Shown here: positions 33,064 to 41,899 of the stretch, piece after piece
Layout: every line of letters starts with the position of its first letter
How positions within the stretch are numbered: position 1 is the first letter of the stretch
NCBI RefSeq assembly: GCF_019039035.1
Contig: NZ_JAHNZT010000024.1
Coordinates: forward strand, 60,229-124,228
Direction of reading: 5' to 3'
DNA: 64,000 bases
DNA from: Citreicoccus inhibens
Lineage (GTDB): Bacteria > Myxococcota > Myxococcia > Myxococcales > Myxococcaceae
Notes under the pieces: generated by a model
Told to the model about the DNA's origin: nothing
What the model saw: only the letters and a program-made list of their open reading frames with translations
Database searches by the model: none
Program-made: the position numbers and the translations under genes

Positions 33064-36000
33064 TCACGGAGGTGGCGCGGTGGCCTCCTGCCTGGCGCGT
33101 GGATCCAACGAGCCCCAGGCGCGCTCCAGGTGGCGGTTGCCCTGGAGCGCGGCGTCGAGGTCCTCGCGAGCCCGACGCAGCCACTCGCTCCGCGTATCGG
33201 GCGGGGCGGGGGTCTCCGCCAGAGCGGAGAGGAGGGCCGCGCGCAGGGCTTGTGCCTCGGGCCAGTGAAGGCGCGTGGACAGCGCTTGCTCCACACGGGC
33301 CAGTCCCCGTTTCAGCACGGGCGCGGCATCCCGCGATGCACGCGCCGCGATGAGGCTGACGTGGCCGGAGGCGAGCTGATGCTCCAGTCCCGTGGGCTCC
33401 AGCGCCACGGCCTTCTCGACGGAGCGCAGCGCGTCCTCCCCGTGCCCCGACAAGGCCTGCGTCTCACCCAGGTAACGCCACGCGAGCGCGAGCGAAGGGT
33501 TGAGCCCAACGGCCTTCTGGAGCGCTTCGGTGGCGCTCGTCAGGCTCGCGTGCGCGTCCTGGCCCCGTGACTGCTCGAAGGCCCCGACGAGCAGGCGCGC
33601 GCGGCCAAGTTGTGCCCAGGCCTCGGGCAGGTCGGGGAGCGCGCGCAGCGCTTGTTGCAGGGAGGTCTCCGCGTCGCGCGCGCTGGCGACGGGCGAATCG
33701 CCGTTCGCGAGCTGCATGGCCGCCCACCATGCTCGGACCTCTCCGGCGTTGAACGCGGCGAAGCCCTGCGTGGGCGCGCGGTCTTGCGCCTGGGCATAGG
33801 CCTCCAGGGACTGGCGCACGAGCGGCGCCGCGTCCTCGCCTCGGCTCCAGGCCTCCTTCGCTTGTTCAAACAGCGCCGTGCCCACGCCGTTGGGAAGCTG
33901 AGGCAGGTGCGCGTTGAGCGTGGCGCCGTGGCGATAGAGCGCGAGGGCCCGCTCGAGGTCCGGGCGCGCATCTCCACCGTGGTCTCTGCGCAGACGCGCC
34001 CGAGTGACGAGCGCCTCGCCTTCGTAGAACCAGGGCACGACGTTGCTCGGGTCCAGCTCGCGAGCCCGGCTCAGTGCGGCGCTGGCCTCATCGAGGCTCG
34101 CCTCGGGAGAGGGCGCGTGCGGATCCGCCGCTTGCTTCACGTACTCGGTGCCCAGGTTGATCCACGTCTCCGCTGGACTTGAGTCCTGCGCGAGTGCGGT
34201 GCGGAAGGCTTCAATGGCGCGAGCCCTGTGCTCGCTCGGGTCGCCGCCGTGCGCGCCCTCATGGTCCGCCCAGACGCGATACACGAGGCCACGGTCGATG
34301 TGGAAGTTGAAGTCACGCTCTGGCGCGGGCACGTGCTCGAAGGCGTCGGCGGAGGCACGGAGTTGCTCGCTCGGGTCCTGATTGCGCTGCTGTCGGGCTC
34401 GCGACCACTGCCAGTAGGCCGAGCCCAGCGCATGCCACGCCACGGCATTCGTTGGCGCCAGCGCGAGCGCTTGCCGAGCCGACGCGACGGCCTGACCCAG
34501 CAGGGCCTCGGCTTCGGGGCTGCCCTGGCTCACGCGCTGCTGCGCGAAGCGGCGATGAAGCCGTGAGGCCAACAGGTGCGCGTCCGCGTCGTCGGGGTTG
34601 GCCGTGAGCGCATGGCCCACGGCCTCCAGTCCTTGGGTATAGGACGGCAGCACGTCGCCGCCACCGCTGACCTCCATGAGGAGCGCGTCCTGCTCCAAGT
34701 CAGCCAGCGCGCGGTGGACGGCGGGCACGCTCCGTCCAATCGCGGCGGCTTCGGCATAGGCGCGACGCCCCGCCTCGAAGTCCTCGCGCGCGGCCTCGCG
34801 CTGCCCCGCGTTCCAACGGTGGAGGGCTCGCGCGTGGAGGATGTCGCCGCGCAGCAGCGGGGCCTCGTGGAGCCAGGTCAGCCGGCCTCCGAGCGCATCG
34901 AGGTGTTGCAGCGCCGCGTCGGGGCGGTCCTCGTGGAAGGCGCGCAAGGCCTCGACGTACTCGGGCGCGGGGACCTCGGCGCCCTGGCTGCGCTGGAGGA
35001 AGTCGAGGGCTGGGGCACGGAGCCGCTGCTCGGCGTCGCGCTGCTTCGCCTCGCGCTGGGAGGGCTCGGCGCTGCGCTCTGCTTCCAGGCGCGCACGCTG
35101 GTACTGGGCCCCGAGCACCCACGCGAGCGCATAGGCCACGCGAGGCTCGTGCTCTCCCGTTGCCCACGCGGCATCGAGGTGCTGGCGCGCGGAGGACACG
35201 TCATCCAACGCGAGGAACGCGCGCCCCAGGGCGTAGTGGCCGGAGCCCTCGGCCTCCGGGCCGGCCTCGCGCATGCCCGCCTCGATGTCGGCCATCCGCG
35301 CACGCAGCGCACGACGGTCAGCGCGGGTGTCATGCAGTGGCGCCTCGCCGGAGGCACGCGCGAGGGCATCGATGCGCTCGACGCTCTCCGTGAAGCGTCG
35401 GGCGAGCTGCTCCCTGCGCGCCACCTCACGACGTGAACGCACCGTCTGCCCCACGCCGAGCGCGAGGGCCCACCCCACGACGCCGAGCGCCGCCGCCGCG
35501 CGCCAGTGCTTGCGCAGTCGCTTGCGAAGTCGGTAGCCCGGACTGGGCCGCGCCTGCACGGGCTCGCCGTTGAGGAACCGGTCCAGGTCATCCGCGAGCG
35601 CCCGCGCAGAGTCGTACCGAGCCGAGCGGTCCTTCTCCAGACACTTGAGGACGATGGCCTCCAGGTCCCGGGGGATGTCCGCGTCCAGCGCGCGCGGCGG
35701 CCGAGGCTCGTGCGTGGCGATGCGGCTGAGCACCTCCAAGCCATTGGAGCCAGGGACAGGCGGTTGGCCGGTGAGCAGGTGGTAGAGCGTGGCGCCGAGG
35801 CTGTAGACGTCCGCGCGCCGATCCAACCGAGCCACGTCGCCTCGGGCCTGCTCGGGGGCCATGTAGTGGGGCGTGCCCAGCACGGTGCCAGAGGCGGTGT
35901 CGCTGTCCTTCCAATCACGCGCGAGCCCGAAGTCCATCACCGAGGGGAGCAGGCCGCCGTCCTCGGTGCGCTCGACCAGGATGTTGGAGGGCTTGAGGTC

Positions 36001-36741
36001 GCGGTGGACGAGCCCCGCGCGGTGGGCCGCGTGAACGCCCAGCGCCGCGTCACGAAGGACGAGCGCCTTCTGCTCCACGGTGAGCGGGGACGCGAGCGCA
36101 TGGAGGGGTTGTCCATCCACGTACCGCATCGCGATGTACGCGCGCCCCTGGACCTCACCCACTTCGTAGACGCGACAGACGCGCTCGTGGTCCACGCGGG
36201 CCTGCGCACGGGCCTCGGCGATGAATCGGCGCGTCAGCTCCGGGTCCTCGTCGCGGACGAACTTGAGGGCCACCTCGCGACGCAGCCGAGGGTCATGGGC
36301 CAGGAACACGCGCCCCATGCCGCCCTGTCCGAGGAAGCGAACGCAGCGGTACCTGTCCCAATGCGGCACGGGGAAGGCCGGCGAATCGGAGCGCGGTGGC
36401 GGCGCGACGCCCTCTTCGACAGGGGGGAGCGTGGCTTCGGGTTCGCCGGTATCGGGGCGCGGTCCGTGGGCGCGAGCAGGGTCCCGGCGCAACGAGGCGA
36501 GGGTGTCCGGAGACAGTCGGCCTTGTTCGGTGAGTAGCTCCAGCGGCCCACGCCCCAGTCGCGCGACCTCCTCTCGGAGCGAGTCCACTTCGTCGCGAGA
36601 GAGCCACCCCTCGGCGAGAGCCATCTTCAGCTCGGCTTCGTACTCCTCACGCACGGCGGGGTGCCCCTGTCTTCCCTCCAGGCAGGAGAAGGCCAGGATG
36701 GAGGCCGCGCAGCGTAGCGGAGCGCGAGAACCCGCGCGCAA
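33064..36741 (-). CDS. transmembrane Ser/Thr protein kinase with C-terminal TPR array
   Basis: The protein is 1225 aa. The kinase domain (about residues 128-395) is complete: GQGGMGRV glycine loop, ALKF lysine, HRDLKPSN catalytic loop, DFGLAR and MAPEQ. One membrane helix follows at about 415-440 (AAALGVVGWALALGVGQTV), so the kinase is cytosolic and the long TPR-like helical part is probably periplasmic. This arrangement is a common myxobacterial signalling type. The start could be an internal Met at 36624, but residues after about 28 look well conserved. It is divergent from the methyltransferase with 23 bp between. Confidence 0.9.
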   Translation of the reverse strand: MRAGSRAPLRCAASILAFSCLEGRQGHPAVREEYEAELKMALAEGWLSRDEVDSLREEVARLGRGPLELLTEQGRLSPDTLASLRRDPARAHGPRPDTGEPEATLPPVEEGVAPPPRSDSPAFPVPHWDRYRCVRFLGQGGMGRVFLAHDPRLRREVALKFVRDEDPELTRRFIAEARAQARVDHERVCRVYEVGEVQGRAYIAMRYVDGQPLHALASPLTVEQKALVLRDAALGVHAAHRAGLVHRDLKPSNILVERTEDGGLLPSVMDFGLARDWKDSDTASGTVLGTPHYMAPEQARGDVARLDRRADVYSLGATLYHLLTGQPPVPGSNGLEVLSRIATHEPRPPRALDADIPRDLEAIVLKCLEKDRSARYDSARALADDLDRFLNGEPVQARPSPGYRLRKRLRKHWRAAAALGVVGWALALGVGQTVRSRREVARREQLARRFTESVERIDALARASGEAPLHDTRADRRALRARMADIEAGMREAGPEAEGSGHYALGRAFLALDDVSSARQHLDAAWATGEHEPRVAYALAWVLGAQYQRARLEAERSAEPSQREAKQRDAEQRLRAPALDFLQRSQGAEVPAPEYVEALRAFHEDRPDAALQHLDALGGRLTWLHEAPLLRGDILHARALHRWNAGQREAAREDFEAGRRAYAEAAAIGRSVPAVHRALADLEQDALLMEVSGGGDVLPSYTQGLEAVGHALTANPDDADAHLLASRLHRRFAQQRVSQGSPEAEALLGQAVASARQALALAPTNAVAWHALGSAYWQWSRARQQRNQDPSEQLRASADAFEHVPAPERDFNFHIDRGLVYRVWADHEGAHGGDPSEHRARAIEAFRTALAQDSSPAETWINLGTEYVKQAADPHAPSPEASLDEASAALSRARELDPSNVVPWFYEGEALVTRARLRRDHGGDARPDLERALALYRHGATLNAHLPQLPNGVGTALFEQAKEAWSRGEDAAPLVRQSLEAYAQAQDRAPTQGFAAFNAGEVRAWWAAMQLANGDSPVASARDAETSLQQALRALPDLPEAWAQLGRARLLVGAFEQSRGQDAHASLTSATEALQKAVGLNPSLALAWRYLGETQALSGHGEDALRSVEKAVALEPTGLEHQLASGHVSLIAARASRDAAPVLKRGLARVEQALSTRLHWPEAQALRAALLSALAETPAPPDTRSEWLRRAREDLDAALQGNRHLERAWGSLDPRARQEATAPPP

Positions 36742-36764
36742 CCGCGCGATAGGCTGCCGGGGCC

Positions 36765-37733
36765 ATGTCGAGCCTCACGTCATCCCCTGCGCCTCGCCGC
36801 TTCCATGCCGAGCCCCTCGTCCTCGTGGTGCGCCACGTTCGCGAGGTGCTGGCGAGCGGAGCGTCACGGGCGTGCATCGAGGTTCCGGATCCGGACCTTG
36901 GCCGTGGACAGTACCCGGGAGCGCGGGTCGGGCCGGAAGGCGCGCTCGTCCATCGCTCCTTCCGGGCGTGGTGTGACCTGGCCGAAGGCCTGTCGTGTCG
37001 GCTGCTCACGCCTCGCGCGGTGGATGCCACGCATGTCGCGTTGACGTTCGAACCCCTGGGCGCTGAGGCGTCGTGGCATGGCGCGACGTCGTCGGAGTCC
37101 GCGCCCCGGCATGAGCGATACGGCGCGGGCTCGGCGTTCTCCGCGTTGCGCAAGTTCGAGGACGCGGGGTTTCTTCTGCCGTGGCTCGAAGCCCTGGGGC
37201 GCCTGCGGCTTCCTCCGGACGCGCGGGTGTTGGACCTGGGCGTCAACCGAGGCGACGAGCTGGAGACCTTCGCGTGGTTCGAGGGACTCCAGGACGTCTC
37301 CTTCGTGGGCGTGGACCACAGCGCCTCGGCGCTCGCGGAGGCCCGGGCGCGGTTCCCGGACGCTCGTCATTCCTTCCACGTCGCGGACCTGAACGCGCTG
37401 CCTCCGGAGCTCGGGCGCTTCGACCTCGTGGTGTCGGTGGGCACGTTGCAGAGCCCTGGCGTGGAGGACCATGCGCTCTTGCGCAAGCTCGTCCAGGAGC
37501 ACTTGCAGCCCGCGGCGGCGCTGGTGCTGGGCTTCCCCAACTCACGCTTCCGCGAGGGCGAGGTCGTCTATGGCGCGCGGGTGCGGAACCTGCGCGAGCC
37601 AGACCTGTCGTTGGTGGTGAAGGACCTGTCGTTCTATCGCCGCTACCTGCATCAGCACGGCTTCCGCACGTTCCTTGGCGGGAAGTACGACCTGCTCCTC
37701 ACCGCGGTGCGCGGCGCGCTTGCCGCGGAATGA
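36765..37733 (+). CDS. class I SAM-dependent methyltransferase
   Basis: The protein is 322 aa. The methyltransferase domain lies at about 135-320. Motif I is VLDLGVNRGDE, followed by VSFVGVDHSASALAEA and FHVADLNALPPELGRFDLVV. The N-terminal about 120 residues are an unassigned region. The substrate is unknown. It is divergent from the TPR kinase and 21 bp upstream of the hydrolase on the same strand. Confidence 0.82.
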   Translation: MSSLTSSPAPRRFHAEPLVLVVRHVREVLASGASRACIEVPDPDLGRGQYPGARVGPEGALVHRSFRAWCDLAEGLSCRLLTPRAVDATHVALTFEPLGAEASWHGATSSESAPRHERYGAGSAFSALRKFEDAGFLLPWLEALGRLRLPPDARVLDLGVNRGDELETFAWFEGLQDVSFVGVDHSASALAEARARFPDARHSFHVADLNALPPELGRFDLVVSVGTLQSPGVEDHALLRKLVQEHLQPAAALVLGFPNSRFREGEVVYGARVRNLREPDLSLVVKDLSFYRRYLHQHGFRTFLGGKYDLLLTAVRGALAAE

Positions 37734-37754
37734 GTCCCTCCGGAAGATGACGGC

Positions 37755-38561
37755 ATGAATTCCACCTGGGTCCTCGACGAGCCGCAGCCGCCCCCCGATG
37801 CGCGCATCGCCTACGGCGAGGGGCCGCATCGGTTCGGGGAGCTGCGCCTGCCCGCCGGGCCGGGTCCTCACCCCGTGGTGGTCTTCGTGCACGGCGGATT
37901 CTGGCGCGCGATGTACGGGCTGGAGCACGCCGGTCACCTCTGCGCGGACCTGACGCGGCGAGGCTTCGCCACGTGGAGCCTCGAGTTCCGTCGCGTGGGG
38001 CACGCGGGCGGCGGTTACCCCGGGACGCTCGAAGACGTGGCCGCGGGGCTGGACCACTTGCGTGTCATGGCGCCATCGCGCGGGCTGGACCTGAGTCGAG
38101 TGGTGGTGATGGGCCACTCGGCGGGTGGGCAGCTCGCGATGTGGCTGGCGGCGCGGTCGCGGCTCCAGCCAGGGCAGCCTTTGTACGCGGCGGATCCGCT
38201 GCGGTTCCGCGGCGTGGTGTCGCTCGCGGGCGTGGTGGACCTGGAGCAGGGCGTCGCGCGGCGCCTGGGCGACGGGGCGGTGGCGGCGTTCGTGGGGGAG
38301 GGCGCACCGGACCTTGCCGCGCGCTACGCGGTGGCCTCGCCCGCGATGCTCCAGCCGCTGCCGGTGCCCCAGGTGCTGGTGCACGGGACCGTGGACGACA
38401 CGGTCCCGGTGGAGATGAGCGACGCCTTCCACACGCGGGGCCGAGCGCTCGGCGCGCCCATCACCTACGTGCGGCTGGAGGGCACCGGGCACTACGAGCT
38501 CATCGACCCGCGCTCCCAGGAGTGGCCGCGCGTGATGGAGGCGCTCCAGTCCCTGCTGTGA
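37755..38561 (+). CDS. alpha/beta hydrolase, kynurenine-formamidase-like
   Basis: The protein is 268 aa. The oxyanion motif HGGFW is the HGGxW of the kynurenine formamidase group, and the nucleophile elbow is GHSAGG. The Asp is in VHGTVDDTVPV and the His in GTGHYELIDP. Formamidases act on N-formylkynurenine, but many relatives are general esterases, and no kynurenine genes are nearby. It is followed by an inverted repeat and a convergent glutamine synthetase. Confidence 0.85.
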   Translation: MNSTWVLDEPQPPPDARIAYGEGPHRFGELRLPAGPGPHPVVVFVHGGFWRAMYGLEHAGHLCADLTRRGFATWSLEFRRVGHAGGGYPGTLEDVAAGLDHLRVMAPSRGLDLSRVVVMGHSAGGQLAMWLAARSRLQPGQPLYAADPLRFRGVVSLAGVVDLEQGVARRLGDGAVAAFVGEGAPDLAARYAVASPAMLQPLPVPQVLVHGTVDDTVPVEMSDAFHTRGRALGAPITYVRLEGTGHYELIDPRSQEWPRVMEALQSLL

Positions 38562-38586
38562 GGCGCGCGGTGCTTCACGACGCGAA

Positions 38587-38640
38587 CGGCGCGCGACCCC
38601 AGCTCGGGCCGCGCGCCGTGAGGTCCTACGGAAGAGGACC
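38587..38640. terminator. two hairpins between convergent genes
   Basis: CGGCGCGCG (38587-38595) pairs perfectly with CGCGCGCCG (38610-38618) over a 14-nt loop. A second hairpin pairs GGTCCT (38622-38627) with AGGACC (38635-38640). Both lie between the stops of two convergent genes, the place of a bidirectional terminator. No U-run is evident, as is common in such GC-rich genomes. Confidence 0.5.
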
Positions 38641-38648
38641 CGTGCGTC

Positions 38649-40097
38649 TCAGAAGATGCTCCAGAGGTACTGGTTGGTCACCTCGTGGTGGAACTGGATC
38701 TCCGAGGTCTTCACCCGCGTGCCCAGCTGCTTGGGGCTGCGCTCGGCCGAGGCGGTCTTCAGCTCGGCGAACTTGCCCTGCACGTTCTCGCCCAGAATCT
38801 GGGCCACGAACTGGCTGCCCTTGAACAGGCGCACGGCGTCGAAGATGTTGTCGGGCAGGAAGCGCGTGCGGCTGCGCTTGGACTCGGCGTCCTCCTGCGG
38901 CTGCGGGCCCTCCAGGCCCGTGCGCAGCAGCGTGAGCAGCACCATGTACGGGTTGGAGTCCGGCGCCACGCTGCGCACCTCGACGCGCGCGCTGCGCTCG
39001 TTGCCGAACGGGATGCGCACCATGGCGCCGCGGTTGTTCGCGCTCGCCTTGATCTGATTCGGCGCCTCGAAGTGCGGATCCAACCGGCGATACGCGTTCA
39101 CGCTGGAGTTGAGCACCAGGCAGATGTCGTTCGCGTTGGTGAGGATGCGGTCGATGAACGACCAGCCCTCGGCGGACAGGCCGTCCTGCCCGTTCTTGTC
39201 GTAGAACAGGTTCTTGCCGCCCTTGGACAGCGACATGTTCATGTGCATGCCATTGCCATTCACGCCCGTCACGGGCTTGGGCAGGAAGCACGCGGTCAGC
39301 CCCATCTGCGCGGCCACCTGGCGGCACAAGAGCTTGTAGAGCTGAATCTGGTCCGCGGCGATGAGCGCCTCGCTGTACGTGAAGTTCATCTCGAACTGGC
39401 TGGGCGCCACTTCGGGATGGTCCTTCTCGTTCTGGAATCCCATCGCGCGCTGGGCCTCGGCGGCCTTGTCGATGAACGTGCGCAGCGGGTCTCCCGGCAG
39501 CGCGTGGTAGTAGCCACCCGTGGAGATGAACTCGAACTGGTTCGTCTCGTGGTAGTGGCGCTCGGCGTCGCGGCCCTTGAAGAGGAAGCCCTCGATCTCC
39601 GGCGCCGCGTGGAACACGGAGCCGTCCTTCTGGAAGTGGCCGTCCGTGAAGCGCTTGAGCTGGCCGCGCATGTCGGAGTGGTACGGCGTGCCGTCGCGCT
39701 CCAGCACCTCGCTGAACACCAGCACCTTGCCCGGCCCGAAGATGTCTGACGGCAGCCAGTAGAACGAGGCCCAGTCGATGTTCAGCCGCAGGTCGCTCTC
39801 CGCCTGCGCGGAGAAGCCCCGGATGGACGAGCCGTCGAAGGTGAGGTTGTCGGCGCTCTTCAGCAGGAACTTCTTGTCGTAGTCGAGCATGTGCAGCCGA
39901 CCCTCGAGGTCGGTGAAGCACACGGTGACCGCTTTGATTCGCTTCTCGTCCGTCAGGTACTTGATGCGCTCGTCGCGGAGCTTCTCCGGGGACTCACGCT
40001 TCATGCGCTGCTCTTTGACGCGGAGGTTCATCGCCTCCAGTTCGTCGTAGGGAATCTCCAGGAAATCCCGCAGCGGCTTCGTCGACTCCATGAGCAT
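38649..40097 (-). CDS. glnA: glutamine synthetase family protein
   Basis: The protein is 482 aa. It condenses glutamate and ammonia with ATP. The beta-grasp domain (about 40-130) leads to FDGSSIRGF. The catalytic domain has PEIEGFLF, FEMNFTYSEA, VTGVNGNGMHMNMSL and NRGAMVRIPFGNERSARVEVRS. Compared with the usual GSGMHxH, the second His is Asn, and the EVAPSQFE region also departs from the common EVAxxQHE. The adenylylation Tyr region (NLY) was not found. Canonical or paralogous activity cannot be decided by eye. An AT-rich promoter region precedes it. Confidence 0.85.
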   Translation of the reverse strand: MLMESTKPLRDFLEIPYDELEAMNLRVKEQRMKRESPEKLRDERIKYLTDEKRIKAVTVCFTDLEGRLHMLDYDKKFLLKSADNLTFDGSSIRGFSAQAESDLRLNIDWASFYWLPSDIFGPGKVLVFSEVLERDGTPYHSDMRGQLKRFTDGHFQKDGSVFHAAPEIEGFLFKGRDAERHYHETNQFEFISTGGYYHALPGDPLRTFIDKAAEAQRAMGFQNEKDHPEVAPSQFEMNFTYSEALIAADQIQLYKLLCRQVAAQMGLTACFLPKPVTGVNGNGMHMNMSLSKGGKNLFYDKNGQDGLSAEGWSFIDRILTNANDICLVLNSSVNAYRRLDPHFEAPNQIKASANNRGAMVRIPFGNERSARVEVRSVAPDSNPYMVLLTLLRTGLEGPQPQEDAESKRSRTRFLPDNIFDAVRLFKGSQFVAQILGENVQGKFAELKTASAERSPKQLGTRVKTSEIQFHHEVTNQYLWSIF

Positions 40098-40614
40098 GCC
40101 TCCCGGCAGTGGGCCCGCGCCGAGCGCTTCGTGGACGGGCCAGAAAGTTCTGGGCTCATGTATTTACATTTGCGGGCGTGAAATCAAGTCTAAATATCCG
40201 AGCATTTAGCTAAATAGGGCGGCTTTAGAGCCTTGAGGGTGGTTTCTGAACGCTCCAGACCGGGTTCTGGAGGGTCCAGCTGTCGAAATCCGGACGCAGG
40301 GGCCGAGCCCCAGCCCTCCATCGGCGCGCACGGAGACGGCCCGTTCGAACCGCTCGAAGAAGTGGGGGACGGCGAGCGCGGACTTCACCTCGCGGCGGGC
40401 CACATAGGGGTCCGCGACGAAGCGCCCCTGGTGCGCGGCGTCCGACCAGGCCCACCACGTTTCTCCCGTGCGCCACGCATGCTCCACCCGCGAAGCACCC
40501 CGCCCGTGGCTCTCCCAGGAGGTGGTCCCGCACCCCCTCGCCCAGCAGCGTCTCTGGGCGCGAAGGACTCCGGCGAACAGGCGGAGCGAGCGCGCCCCTT
40601 CTTTGTTGGCCTCG
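40098..40614. other. intergenic stretch with no confident gene
   Basis: These 517 bp separate glnA from the C39-like lipoprotein gene. The left part (40150-40220) is strikingly AT-rich and holds the palindrome noted separately. The right part is GC-rich with a minus-strand open frame (40206-40673) whose middle (AWRTGETWWAWSDAAHQGRF) looks protein-like. It lacks a credible start or ribosome-binding site, so it may be a gene remnant. Confidence 0.5.
40190..40215 (-). promoter_or_regulatory. palindromic AT-rich site upstream of glnA
   Basis: ATTTAGCTAAAT (40204-40215) is a perfect 12-bp palindrome. CTAAAT also occurs at 40190-40195, so ATTTAG/CTAAAT appears three times in 26 bp. On the minus strand TTGATT followed by TAAATA lies just downstream, a weak -35/-10 pair for glnA. 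A repressor or activator site is likely; the factor is unknown. Confidence 0.45.
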
Positions 40615-41868
40615 CTAGCGCAGCCACTCCACCACGTCGGGAGGAAGCGCCGTGCCCGTGGGCCACAGGACATACGCGGCGCCGCGCGAGTGCCTCCATG
40701 CCCGCCACAGCTCCGAGCGCCGATACGTGACGGCGGTGCCCTCGTTGCTGCGGGCCGCAGGGTCGTTGCAGAGGACGTCGCCCTCGGGCGTGAAGCCGCG
40801 CACGACGATGAGGTGTCCGTCCGTGCGCCGCGACGGCGCGCCCGTGAGTTCTCCCTCCTCGAACGCGATGCTGATGCTCACCGGGAGCCCCGCCGCGATG
40901 AGGCGCTCCACCTGCGCGAAGGTGTCGAGCCGGGCCACCAGTCCCTGGAGTTCACCGCTGCCGCGCGCGGAGGCGTAGGCCGTGTTGAAGCTCCAGTTCC
41001 CCGTGCCCTGGTAGGCGGCGTCATACGTGTGCGCCGCGGCTTGGGGGACGGGCTCCTCCAACGTGGCGCGGCCGAGCTTGCGGCTCCAATAGCCCAGCAA
41101 CATCGTGGTGGACGTGGGCGAGCACCAGACCTCGCCGCCATCCGGATAGAGCATCTGCGAGTAGCCGGGCACCTCCAGCGCGGTGCCCCACGCGGTGCGC
41201 TCGGCGGCCGAGTCCTCGGCCGTGCGGCGCGTGTCCGTCACCGCGGCGGTGAGCGCCCGCACGCGCGGGCTCGCATCTGGCCGCGTGGCGTAGAGCCCCA
41301 CTGTCACGCGCAAGGCGTCCGCGCGGCGCTTCAAGTTCAGCGTGTCCGTGGCCACCGCGCCGTCCGCGTCCTCCTGCGCGTTCACGCTGTGGCGCGACAC
41401 GGTGTCTCGTTCGGACGCCCACACGCCCAGTTCGTAGTCGCGCGTCCACCGCCCCTCGATGCGCGCGGCCACCCAGACCTGCACCCAGGTGCCGGGGGGG
41501 GTCTGCGCTTCGAACGACGGCACCACGCTGTCGAAGCCTCCCGAGACGGCCTGCGGCTCGGACACCGCCGTGCCCAGGCGGTAGGCGTCGAGCGTGGCGC
41601 TCGTGCCCGCGTCCGGGGGCGCGCCCGTCGGGAAGGGCACGGTGCTCGCGCGAGCGGTCTCGCTCAGCACGAGCGCGCCATCCGCCGCGAGGGCGGTGCC
41701 GTCGCGGGTGAAGCGCTCGAAGTCGCGCGCCTCCGCGCCGCGCCGCCACAGGCGCGTGGTGGGGCCGTCATCGGTGGAGGAGCCAGGGAGCGACGAGGGC
41801 GGCTGAGAGGCGCATGCCGTCGCGAGGGAGACCAACAAGGCGGACAGCCAGCGGGCGCGTGCGTTCAC
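40615..41868 (-). CDS. C39-like cysteine peptidase lipoprotein
   Basis: The protein is 417 aa from a GTG at 41868. The N-terminus has a lipoprotein signal (LSALLVSLATACAS). The peptidase region is C-terminal: VPGYSQML then EVWCSPTSTTMLLGYW (catalytic Cys), RRTDGHLIVVRGFT (His) and LCNDPAAR (Asp), the Peptidase_C39_2 order. The middle has a beta-sandwich-like part. Soluble C39-like proteins outside ABC exporters have no known substrate. Confidence 0.87.
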   Translation of the reverse strand: MNARARWLSALLVSLATACASQPPSSLPGSSTDDGPTTRLWRRGAEARDFERFTRDGTALAADGALVLSETARASTVPFPTGAPPDAGTSATLDAYRLGTAVSEPQAVSGGFDSVVPSFEAQTPPGTWVQVWVAARIEGRWTRDYELGVWASERDTVSRHSVNAQEDADGAVATDTLNLKRRADALRVTVGLYATRPDASPRVRALTAAVTDTRRTAEDSAAERTAWGTALEVPGYSQMLYPDGGEVWCSPTSTTMLLGYWSRKLGRATLEEPVPQAAAHTYDAAYQGTGNWSFNTAYASARGSGELQGLVARLDTFAQVERLIAAGLPVSISIAFEEGELTGAPSRRTDGHLIVVRGFTPEGDVLCNDPAARSNEGTAVTYRRSELWRAWRHSRGAAYVLWPTGTALPPDVVEWLR

Positions 41869-41899
41869 GCGCGCGAGTCTGTCAGGCGCGACGCGGGGC

